A stretch of DNA of 64,000 nucleotides from the NCBI RefSeq assembly GCF_001999285.1, contig NZ_MLHN01000014.1:30103-94102 (forward strand), written 5' to 3'. The notes below the pieces were generated by a model. The model was not told where the DNA came from. It saw only the letters and a program-made list of their open reading frames with translations, and did not search any database. How positions within the stretch are numbered: position 1 is the first letter of the stretch; every line of letters starts with the position of its first letter. The stretch comes from Rodentibacter genomosp. 1 (GTDB lineage: Bacteria > Pseudomonadota > Gammaproteobacteria > Enterobacterales > Pasteurellaceae). This document shows, piece by piece, positions 56,831 through 64,000 of the stretch. The position numbers and the translations under genes are program-made.

Positions 56831-58216
56831 ATGACCGATCTTTTTCAACAGCTGCCTGCCGTTGATAAACTTCTCAAAATGCCACAAGGTGAACAGCTTA
56901 CCGCAGAGTTTGGACATTCAGCCGTGGTGGCTATATGTCGGGAATTACTGACGCAGGCACGTCAATATATTCAAAAAAATCATCAACTGCCTGAATATTT
57001 CTCTGATTTTGACCGCATTTTTTTCGAACTTCGATCATATTTAAATCAGCAAAATACCGTGCAAATTAAAACCGTGCATAATCTTACCGGCACGATATTA
57101 CACACTAACTTGGGTCGTGCAATATGGGCGAAAGCCGCTCAGCAAGCGGCATTGTCTGCGATGCAAGGCAATGTTGCACTAGAGTATGATTTAGAGGAAG
57201 GCAAACGGAGTCATCGTGATAATTATATCAGCGAGCTTTTATGTAGATTAACCGGCGCAGAGGCGGCTTGTGTGGTGAATAACAATGCAGCGGCAGTATT
57301 TTTGATGTTAGCAACGGTTGCACCGGGAAAAGAGGTGGTCATTTCTCGTGGTGAACTCATTGAAATCGGTGGGGCGTTCCGTATTCCTGATATTATGACA
57401 CAGGCTGGTTGTCGCTTGGTTGAGGTGGGCACGACCAACCGCACGCATTTAAAGGATTATCGTGATGTGATTGGTGAAAATACGGCCTTATTAATGAAAG
57501 TTCATAGCAGCAATTATCAAATTTGCGGTTTTACCTCATCAGTTTCGGAACAAGAATTGGTTGAATTAGGGCGAGAAGTGAACGTCCCCGTAGTGACTGA
57601 TCTCGGCAGTGGCGCTCTCATTGATTTAACCCAATACGGCTTACCCAAAGAACCAACAGTACAAGAAAAAGTGGCTCAGGGTGTGGATTTAATCACCTTC
57701 TCCGGTGACAAATTATTGGGTGGTGTGCAGGCCGGTATTATCGTGGGAAAAAAAGAATGGATTGCCAGACTGCAGGCTCATCCACTAAAACGGGTATTGC
57801 GTTGTGATAAAGTGACCCTGGCCGGTTTAGAAGCGACATTACGCTTGTATTTAAATCCTGAAAAATTAACGGAACATTTACCCACATTACATCTGCTTAC
57901 ACAATCACTCGAAGCATTACAGAATAAAGCAGAACAGCTTAAAGTGCGGTTGGAAAAACGGTTAGATTCACAGTTTGACATTCAAATTGAAGAAAGCCTT
58001 GCACAAATTGGTAGTGGCTCACAACCGATGGCGCGTATCCCTTCCCTTGCAGTTACGATTGCCGAAAAAACAAATGGTAAATTAACCACACTTTCCGAGC
58101 GTTTCAAACAACTCTCTCAGCCCATTATCGGACGTATGGAAAACGGCAAATTATGGTTGGATGTTCGCAGTGTTGCGACAATGGAAAGGTTATTACAAGT
58201 GGTGGATGAACTATGA
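56831..58216 (+). CDS. selA: L-seryl-tRNA(Sec) selenium transferase
   Basis: 461 residues, fold-type I PLP enzyme. [15 protein letters not shown] has the Schiff-base Lys, and the N-terminal domain begins [12 protein letters not shown] as in other SelA proteins. It converts Ser-tRNA(Sec) to Sec-tRNA(Sec) using selenophosphate. The stop overlaps the selB start (ATGA), giving tight coupling. selD is not in the window. Confidence 0.96.
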   Translation: MTDLFQQLPAVDKLLKMPQGEQLTAEFGHSAVVAICRELLTQARQYIQKNHQLPEYFSDFDRIFFELRSYLNQQNTVQIKTVHNLTGTILHTNLGRAIWAKAAQQAALSAMQGNVALEYDLEEGKRSHRDNYISELLCRLTGAEAACVVNNNAAAVFLMLATVAPGKEVVISRGELIEIGGAFRIPDIMTQAGCRLVEVGTTNRTHLKDYRDVIGENTALLMKVHSSNYQICGFTSSVSEQELVELGREVNVPVVTDLGSGALIDLTQYGLPKEPTVQEKVAQGVDLITFSGDKLLGGVQAGIIVGKKEWIARLQAHPLKRVLRCDKVTLAGLEATLRLYLNPEKLTEHLPTLHLLTQSLEALQNKAEQLKVRLEKRLDSQFDIQIEESLAQIGSGSQPMARIPSLAVTIAEKTNGKLTTLSERFKQLSQPIIGRMENGKLWLDVRSVATMERLLQVVDEL

Positions 58217-60078
58217 TTATTGTCACCTCAGGACACGTTGATCACGGCAAAACGGCGTTACTTAAAGCGCTAACCGGCACTAATACCGCTCATTTGCCGG
58301 AAGAAAAAAAGCGCGGAATGACGATCGATCTTGGCTATGCCTATTTACCTCTCGGTGAGAGCAAGAAAACCCTCGGTTTTATTGATGTACCGGGACATGA
58401 AAAATTCCTTTCAAATATGCTGGCAGGATTAGGCGGTGTTCATTATGCCATGCTGATTGTCGCGGCAGATGAGGGCATTGCGGCACAAACCAAAGAACAT
58501 TTGGCGATTTTACGTCAGTTACAATTCCGTGAAATTATGGTGGTGCTTACCAAAGCGGATCGTGCAGATTCGGTGCAAATCGACACATTAATCCACAAAA
58601 TTAAGCGGGATTACCCGTTTTTATGTCAGGCAAAATATTTCATTACTTCTGCAGAAAACGGTCAGGGTATTGAGGAATTGCGTAATTATTTACATCAACT
58701 GCCGGAATTGGCGGAAACACAAAAGCCATTTCGTTATGCCATTGATCGGGTTTTTAGCGTCAAGGGGGCGGGTACGGTCGTGACCGGCACTGCTTTTGCA
58801 GGAAGAGTACAAGTGGAAGATGAACTTTATCTCTCCACTGGGCAAAAAGTGCGGGTGAAAGCGATTCATGCGCAAAATACGCCGAGTGAACAAGGTTTGG
58901 CAGGGCAGCGTTTAGCATTAAATCTCAATGTGGATTTAGATCGTACATTGATAAAACGCGGTGATTGGTTATTGCAGGGCATTCCCCCTTTGCCCACGAC
59001 ACGCATCAGTGTGCAAATTTGGGTGGAAACACCACTAAATGAAAGCCAACCGATACATATTTATCATGCTGCCAGTCGTACGACAGGTCAGCTTGTTTTG
59101 TTACAAAGTAAAAATGTCGCCCAAAATGACCGCACTTTGGCAGAGATTATTTTGGATTCCCCCTTGTTTTTAGCCTTTGGCGATAAGCTTATTTTGCGCA
59201 GTGGTGATGCGAAAACACTTGTGGCAGGCGCTAGGGTGTTGGAAATTAACTCGCCAAAACGCCATAAGCGGACAGCGGAACGGTTGAGTTTCTTGGCAAA
59301 TTTAGCTTTAGCGAAAAATGCTCCACAACGTATTGGATTAGCCCTTCAACATAATGCAATTGAAGCTAACCAAGTCATGTGGGGAGAACAGCTCAGTGTT
59401 ATATCGCTAGACGAGGCACTGGCACAATGTGGTGCGATGCGCTATCAGGATTGGTGCTTTAATGCGGATTATCAAGCTGAAAAAACACAGCAAATTTTGA
59501 CCGCACTTGCTACCTATCATGAGCAACATAATGATCAGTTAGGGGTGAGCAAAGCCCGTTTGTATCGTATAGCGCTGCTTAATCAGCCGGAACATTTGAT
59601 TTATCACTTGATCGATGAGATGTTGGATAACGGTAAACTTCAACAAACCCGAGGTTGGTTGCATTTGCCCGAACATAAAATTCGTTTCGATGAGGAAGAA
59701 CAGCATCGTTGGCAATGGGTATTAAAGGAATTTGAAAAGGCTAATGGGCAAGCGATTTGGGTGCGTGATATGGCAAATGCCTTAGTCATGGATGAAAACA
59801 AAATGCGTAATTTTATGTATAAAGCCGGGAAACTAGGTTATCTTACGCCGATTGTAAAAGATCGTTTCTTTTTAACTGAAACGATTTATGCTTATGCGCG
59901 TCTTATTAAGCAAATCGCTGAGGAAAAAGGGAAGGTTTCCGTTAATGAGGTGCGTGACCGCTTGAATTTTGGTCGCAAGCTCACCGTGCAACTTATGGAA
60001 TATTTTGATCGTATCGGTTTTTTACGTCGTAAAGGCAATAATCACATTTTGCGTGATAAGAATATCTTTGATTTATAA
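58213..60078 (+). CDS. selB: Selenocysteine-specific elongation factor SelB
   Basis: 621 residues. GTPase motifs are [17 protein letters not shown] (G1), DVPGHEKF (G3) and TKAD (G4). EF-Tu-like barrels follow, then four C-terminal winged helices (for example [48 protein letters not shown]) that bind the SECIS hairpin. It delivers Sec-tRNA at in-frame UGA codons. The lipoprotein gene starts nine bases later. Confidence 0.96.
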   Translation: MIIVTSGHVDHGKTALLKALTGTNTAHLPEEKKRGMTIDLGYAYLPLGESKKTLGFIDVPGHEKFLSNMLAGLGGVHYAMLIVAADEGIAAQTKEHLAILRQLQFREIMVVLTKADRADSVQIDTLIHKIKRDYPFLCQAKYFITSAENGQGIEELRNYLHQLPELAETQKPFRYAIDRVFSVKGAGTVVTGTAFAGRVQVEDELYLSTGQKVRVKAIHAQNTPSEQGLAGQRLALNLNVDLDRTLIKRGDWLLQGIPPLPTTRISVQIWVETPLNESQPIHIYHAASRTTGQLVLLQSKNVAQNDRTLAEIILDSPLFLAFGDKLILRSGDAKTLVAGARVLEINSPKRHKRTAERLSFLANLALAKNAPQRIGLALQHNAIEANQVMWGEQLSVISLDEALAQCGAMRYQDWCFNADYQAEKTQQILTALATYHEQHNDQLGVSKARLYRIALLNQPEHLIYHLIDEMLDNGKLQQTRGWLHLPEHKIRFDEEEQHRWQWVLKEFEKANGQAIWVRDMANALVMDENKMRNFMYKAGKLGYLTPIVKDRFFLTETIYAYARLIKQIAEEKGKVSVNEVRDRLNFGRKLTVQLMEYFDRIGFLRRKGNNHILRDKNIFDL

Positions 60079-60087
60079 GGAGAAAAT

Positions 60088-60984
60088 ATGAAAAGAACAT
60101 TAATTCCAGCCGTAATTTTTACCGCACTTTTAACCACCGGTTGCCAAGATAAAGACGCTCAGACCAAAATTGAGCAGCTTAATCAAACGGTGGCCCAACT
60201 CACGGCAGAAAATACGCAATTAAAAGCAGAAAAATCGCTGGTGGAGAACGTGATCCCGGCGATTTTTGCTGAAGAAGATGTTGTGTTTAAAAAGTCGGAA
60301 ACCATTCAATACCCGAAACCTAAGTCGGAAGAAGATTATTCGTCGGAAGAAGGAAAAATTGAGTATTCCATTTCGATGTTGAAAACTAATATTGATTGGT
60401 TAAATACCCTATTATGGGAAGAATTAACACGTGATGAAGATAATAAAGGCAAGGTACTCACACGTGAACAGCTTGTGGCGGAGTTACAAGAAAATTTTAA
60501 TGAAACCTATGAGGGAATGAAAGAAGAAAAAACAATGGGCGTAGAACGCCGTCTTTGGGTAGATTTTATTGGGCAAAAAGAAAAATTAGCGACATTTTCG
60601 GTCGGAACTTATGAATATGAGGGCGGGGCACATGGTATGGGAGGTAATCTTTATTTGACCATTGATCTCACCTCTCATAAAATCTTGAAGCTCAATGATT
60701 TATTTGATGAGAAAGTGTTGCCGAAGGTGAAGGAATTACTGTGGGCGAATTATACACAAGATGGTGCGGTAAAAGATGACGAAACTTTTACGAAAAAAGC
60801 CGATTTTAATGTATCAGATAATATTTATTTAGATTCGGAAGGGGTGCATTTTATTTATAGTGCCTATGAAATCGCGCCTTATGTGGCAGGTGAACCTGAT
60901 CTCACACTGAATTGGTGGCAATTAAAGGATTTGTTAAAACCGGATTTTAAACAACAAAGCTATGTGAAATTTAGGGAAGAATAA
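60088..60984 (+). CDS. Lipoprotein with coiled coil and DUF3298 (RsiV-like) domain
   Basis: 298 residues. The signal has a lipobox (LLTTGC, Cys19). A short leucine-rich coiled coil follows (TKIEQLNQTVAQLTAENTQLKAEK, of the Lpp kind), then a beta-rich domain with YEYEGGAHGMGGNLYLTIDL, the signature of DUF3298/RsiV-type proteins. The fold binds peptidoglycan or lysozyme in some homologs. It lies nine bases after selB with AAGGAG before it, so it is co-transcribed with selAB, though no functional link is apparent. A terminator follows. Confidence 0.82.
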   Translation: MKRTLIPAVIFTALLTTGCQDKDAQTKIEQLNQTVAQLTAENTQLKAEKSLVENVIPAIFAEEDVVFKKSETIQYPKPKSEEDYSSEEGKIEYSISMLKTNIDWLNTLLWEELTRDEDNKGKVLTREQLVAELQENFNETYEGMKEEKTMGVERRLWVDFIGQKEKLATFSVGTYEYEGGAHGMGGNLYLTIDLTSHKILKLNDLFDEKVLPKVKELLWANYTQDGAVKDDETFTKKADFNVSDNIYLDSEGVHFIYSAYEIAPYVAGEPDLTLNWWQLKDLLKPDFKQQSYVKFREE

Positions 60985-60991
60985 ATGAGAG

Positions 60992-61023
60992 AAAGTGCGG
61001 TGAGTTTTCACCGCATTTTTTTA
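60992..61023. terminator. Terminator between the DUF3298 gene and tusA
   Basis: TGCGGTGA/TCACCGCA with T-run; one arm belongs to an uptake signal. It serves two convergent genes. Confidence 0.8.
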
Positions 61024-61260
61024 TTTGCCTTTCTTTACCCAGTATTTAAAGGGGGGAGTGTCCATTTCGCTTTGTATTAGGGTATGTTCCATAAATTGAC
61101 AAAAACTCGGAATATCGCGTGTAGTGGCGGGATCATCGGCTAGGATCAACAATATATCCCCATCGTTTAAATGACGGATGGTTTTACGCACTAACATCAC
61201 AGGTTCAGGGCAACGCAAACCCAAGGTGTCAAGCGTTTGGGTAATCGTAATTTCAGACAT
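61021..61260 (-). CDS. tusA: Sulfur carrier protein TusA
   Basis: 79 residues. [19 protein letters not shown] holds the active Cys in the CPxP motif. It accepts persulfide from IscS and passes it along the Tus relay for 2-thiouridine in tRNA. The remaining fold ([25 protein letters not shown]) is typical. Divergent from yigZ. Confidence 0.95.
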   Translation of the reverse strand: MSEITITQTLDTLGLRCPEPVMLVRKTIRHLNDGDILLILADDPATTRDIPSFCQFMEHTLIQSEMDTPPFKYWVKKGK

Positions 61261-61371
61261 TGCTTTCTCTTTCTACAAAATAATGCGCATAATACCACTT
61301 GTTTGGAAATTTCGACAAATCCCTATCATCAGTGATAGACTAGCACGATTGAAATTACTTAAAGAAATATC

Positions 61372-61992
61372 ATGGCGGAATATCTTATTCCTAAAAGTGC
61401 GGTTATTTTTGAAGAAGAAATTAAAAAAAGCCGCTTTATCACCTATTTGCAGCACACAGAAGGTTTAGCTGAAGCGAGGACTTTTTGGGCGAAGATTAAG
61501 CAGGCGCACCCCCATGCACGGCATCATTGCTGGGCAACGGTTGCTGGCAATCCGGAGGATGCCCTGCAATTTGGTTTTTCTGATGATGGTGAGCCGGCAG
61601 GTACAGCGGGAAAACCGATGTTAAGTGCGTTACAAGGAAGTGGCGTTGGAGAAGTGAGTGTGGTCGTTGTACGCTATTTTGGAGGAATATTGCTAGGAAC
61701 CGGAGGGCTTGTACGCGCTTATAATAGTGGTGTTCAACAAGCGTTAAAACTTTTAGAGACTGAAATTAAAGTGGAACGTAGCCCTTTTCGTTTGGATTGT
61801 GATTATGGACAATGGGGTTGGCTACAGCTGCTTTGCGAAAAATATCAGATAGTGATTTTATCACAGGATTTTCAGGCTCAGATTCACTTGATCTTAGGCA
61901 TTAGTGAAAAAATGGTTGAATCTTTTGTCTCTGAATTAACCGAAAAATCAGCCGGTAAATTGATTATCCAACCTTTAGACACAGGCGAATAA
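61372..61992 (+). CDS. yigZ: YigZ/IMPACT-family protein
   Basis: 206 residues. [14 protein letters not shown] and HARHHCWA, then [14 protein letters not shown] and [18 protein letters not shown], are the UPF0029/IMPACT signatures, with a ferredoxin-like C-terminal domain. Homologs regulate translation-factor or proline-peptidase activity, but the bacterial role is unclear. It is followed two bases later by trkH, as in many gammaproteobacteria. Confidence 0.94.
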   Translation: MAEYLIPKSAVIFEEEIKKSRFITYLQHTEGLAEARTFWAKIKQAHPHARHHCWATVAGNPEDALQFGFSDDGEPAGTAGKPMLSALQGSGVGEVSVVVVRYFGGILLGTGGLVRAYNSGVQQALKLLETEIKVERSPFRLDCDYGQWGWLQLLCEKYQIVILSQDFQAQIHLILGISEKMVESFVSELTEKSAGKLIIQPLDTGE

Positions 61993-61994
61993 TT

Positions 61995-63458
61995 GTGCAT
62001 ATTTTATCTATCATTCGAATTATTGGCATTTTGGTTATGTGTTTTTCCGGTACGATGTTAATTCCTGCATTCGTCGCGTTGATTTATGGTGATGGTGGCG
62101 GAAAAGCATTTATGCAGGCTTTCGTTTTAAGCTTAACTGTTGGCTCGTTACTATGGTGGCCTTGCCATCATCACAAGCAGGAATTGCGTTCACGTGACGG
62201 TTTTTTGATCGTCGTCGCTTTTTGGTTTGTATTAGGCGGCTTGGCAACACTGCCACTTTTGTTATTTGATGCGCCTCATTTAACCTTGGCGTCCGCTGTA
62301 TTTGAAGCGTTTTCTGGGTTAACGACAACGGGTGCAACGGTAATGACGGGATTGGATAATTTACCTAAAGCGATTTTATTTTATCGCCAATTTTTACAAT
62401 GGCTAGGCGGTATGGGAATTATTGTATTGGCAATCGCGATTATTCCGTTATTAGGGATTGGTGGGATGCAACTTTATCGTGCGGAAATGTCTGGTCCGAT
62501 GAAAGAGCAAAAAATTCGCCCAAGGATTGCTGAAACGGCCAAAATATTGTGGATAATTTATCTTTCACTGACAATTTCTTGTATGCTGGCTTATTGGTTG
62601 GCGGGAATGGATCCTTTTGATGCGTTGACCCATAGTTTCTCAACCGTCTCCATTGGTGGTTTCTCGACACATGATGCGAGTATCGGCTATTTTAATAGCC
62701 CGTTGATTAATGGGATTACCGTCTTGTTTTTATTGATTTCTGCCTGTAATTTTGGCTTGCATTTCCGTGCGTTTTCAACAATTGGGCGTGAAAATTTTGC
62801 CAAAATTTATTGGCGGGATCCCGAATTCCGTTTTTTTATTCGCTCTCAGATCATTTTGGTGGCGATATGTACTTTTGTTATGTGGAGCCATAGTTATTTT
62901 TCATCCTCCTGGCAAGATTTTGAACAAGTCCTGTTTCAAGCCGTATCAATTTCTACTACGACGGGCTATACGACATCCGATTTTACTGTATGGCCCTCTT
63001 TTGTACCGGTATTACTAATTCTCGCCTCTTTCATGGGGGGCTGTGCTGGCTCTGTCGGGGGAGGGCTACGTGTAGCACGAGTGTTAGTACTTTATTTACA
63101 AGGAAAACGGGAACTAAAACGTGTTGTTCATCCGAATTTAGTTTATCCCATTAAATGGGGTAAAACGGTACTTGATGAGAGAGTCATTGGGAGTATTTGG
63201 GCGTTTTTTTCTGCATACCTTTTAGTCTTTTTAGCTTGTTTACTCGGGGTGATTGCCTGTGGTGTTGAACCTTTTGATGCATTTAATGCGGTTTTAGCTT
63301 GTTTGAATAATCTAGGGCCTGCGCTAGGCTCTGTCAGCGGCAATATGATGGCGATCCCAGATAGTGCAAAATGGATTTTAACCGTAGCCATGGTATGTGG
63401 ACGCTTGGAAATTTTTACCCTGTTAGCTTTATTTACCCCTGCATTTTGGAAAGCCTAA
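61995..63458 (+). CDS. trkH: Trk potassium uptake channel TrkH
   Basis: 487 residues from a GTG start. Four pore-loop repeats are seen, with [45 protein letters not shown] and [12 protein letters not shown] as selectivity filters. It imports K+ with TrkA. It overlaps hemG by one base (TAATG). Confidence 0.96.
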   Translation: MHILSIIRIIGILVMCFSGTMLIPAFVALIYGDGGGKAFMQAFVLSLTVGSLLWWPCHHHKQELRSRDGFLIVVAFWFVLGGLATLPLLLFDAPHLTLASAVFEAFSGLTTTGATVMTGLDNLPKAILFYRQFLQWLGGMGIIVLAIAIIPLLGIGGMQLYRAEMSGPMKEQKIRPRIAETAKILWIIYLSLTISCMLAYWLAGMDPFDALTHSFSTVSIGGFSTHDASIGYFNSPLINGITVLFLLISACNFGLHFRAFSTIGRENFAKIYWRDPEFRFFIRSQIILVAICTFVMWSHSYFSSSWQDFEQVLFQAVSISTTTGYTTSDFTVWPSFVPVLLILASFMGGCAGSVGGGLRVARVLVLYLQGKRELKRVVHPNLVYPIKWGKTVLDERVIGSIWAFFSAYLLVFLACLLGVIACGVEPFDAFNAVLACLNNLGPALGSVSGNMMAIPDSAKWILTVAMVCGRLEIFTLLALFTPAFWKA

Positions 63459-63988
63459 TGAAAACATTAATTCTTTATTCAAGCCATGATGGACAAACAA
63501 AAAAAATTGCTGAATTTTTAACCGCACTTTTAGAAGGTGAGGTAATCGTTGATGCGTTACGAGAAGATTATAATATCGAAGCTTTTGATCGTGTGATTAT
63601 TGGAGCTTCCATACGTTATGGGCATTTTAGTAAAATGCTTGACCGTTTTGTTATGAGTAACCATAAGCATTTGTCACAAAAAAGTGCGGTATTTTTTGGC
63701 GTTAATTTAACGGCGCGCAAAGAGGGAAAAGATAACCCGGAAACTAACGTATATGTACGTAAATTTTTGCAACGTACAAAATGGCAACCCAAATTATCGG
63801 CGGTGTTTGCTGGCGCATTATTATATCCACGTTATAAATGGTTTGATCGTGTGATGATCCAATTCATTATGAAGATCACAGGTGGGGAGACAGATACAAG
63901 CAAAGAAATTGAATATACGGACTGGGAAAAAGTTAAGGTATTTGCTCAACGAATTAATAAGTTGGATAAATCATCAAAATTCAGCTAA
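63458..63988 (+). CDS. hemG: Menaquinone-dependent protoporphyrinogen IX dehydrogenase
   Basis: 176 residues from the ATG at 63458, coupled to trkH. Flavodoxin fold: [18 protein letters not shown] binds the FMN phosphate, and VIIGASIRYGHFSKML and FFGVNLTARKEGKDNPETN complete the pattern, including the long HemG insert loop (ALLYPRYKWFDRVMIQFIMKITGG). It oxidises protoporphyrinogen IX in haem synthesis. The trkH-hemG order is conserved in Haemophilus, where an rRNA operon often follows; that would be beyond the window. Confidence 0.94.
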   Translation: MKTLILYSSHDGQTKKIAEFLTALLEGEVIVDALREDYNIEAFDRVIIGASIRYGHFSKMLDRFVMSNHKHLSQKSAVFFGVNLTARKEGKDNPETNVYVRKFLQRTKWQPKLSAVFAGALLYPRYKWFDRVMIQFIMKITGGETDTSKEIEYTDWEKVKVFAQRINKLDKSSKFS

Positions 63989-64000
63989 ATTTCATTCAAA

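Noticed and set aside
1..64000. CRISPR arrays, rRNA genes or further tRNAs
   Set aside because: No regularly spaced short repeats and no tRNA or rRNA signatures other than selC were seen by eye.

Overview
The window is a chromosomal stretch from a member of the Pasteurellaceae in the Haemophilus/Aggregatibacter/Pasteurella group. The 9-bp uptake signal AAGTGCGGT (or its complement ACCGCACTT) occurs throughout, often as inverted pairs that double as terminators. Gene order includes comABCDEF-mrcA-rlmJ, hldD-deoC, greB/tex, comM-engB and a glp cluster with a protein D-type glpQ, all familiar from Haemophilus influenzae. Species cannot be fixed from the sequence alone.

Layout: (1) 1-4020: two Sel1-repeat genes, pldB and potD. 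(2) About 4.05-12.24 kb: an AT-rich, USS-free integrated element inserted at codon 8 of mutS. It carries a Rep_trans/CRI-like replication initiator, an AlpA regulator, a small basic protein behind three palindromic operators, an XRE repressor with a papain-like cysteine peptidase, a possible nuclease-fold protein, a soluble FtsK-type translocase fused to an FtsZ-like C-terminal domain, an FtsK fragment and a frameshifted tyrosine integrase. The original mutS start (MISEDNFS) is stranded at 4022, and the element supplies a new one (MNLNEKMS) at 12219. A third copy of that replacement start at 10391, beside an integrase relic, shows that two related elements integrated in tandem and then decayed. 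(3) 12.2-24.9 kb: mutS, nfuA, the competence operon comABCDEF, mrcA, rlmJ, hslO. (4) 25-30.2 kb: porin, waaC, waaF, hldD and a thioredoxin-like protein. (5) 30.2-37.3 kb: deoC, greB, tex, comM, engB and a DUF535 gene. (6) 37.3-47.3 kb: glycerol and glycerol-3-phosphate use (glpK, glpF, glpQ, glpT, glpABC) with CRP sites. (7) 47.3-49.6 kb: a small accessory block (CDF metal exporter, MerR regulator, SMR/Gdx-type exporter, YjbR-like protein) flanked by two related hairpin repeats. (8) 49.6-56.5 kb: fermentation genes adhE, satP and the sodium-pumping oxaloacetate decarboxylase oadGAB. (9) 56.6-61 kb: selenocysteine genes selC, selA, selB and a DUF3298 lipoprotein. (10) 61-64 kb: tusA, yigZ, trkH, hemG.

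Functionally the core genes describe a naturally competent facultative anaerobe that uses glycerol-3-phosphate, ferments mixed acids and makes selenoproteins. The most unusual part is the mutS-integrated element. It pairs a dsDNA-motor protein with an FtsZ-like domain and a rolling-circle-type initiator, and it replaces the promoter and start of a mismatch-repair gene. That layout recalls the streptococcal islands that integrate at mutL, and the actinobacterial and ICEBs1-type elements that use FtsK-like motors, but I do not recognise this combination.
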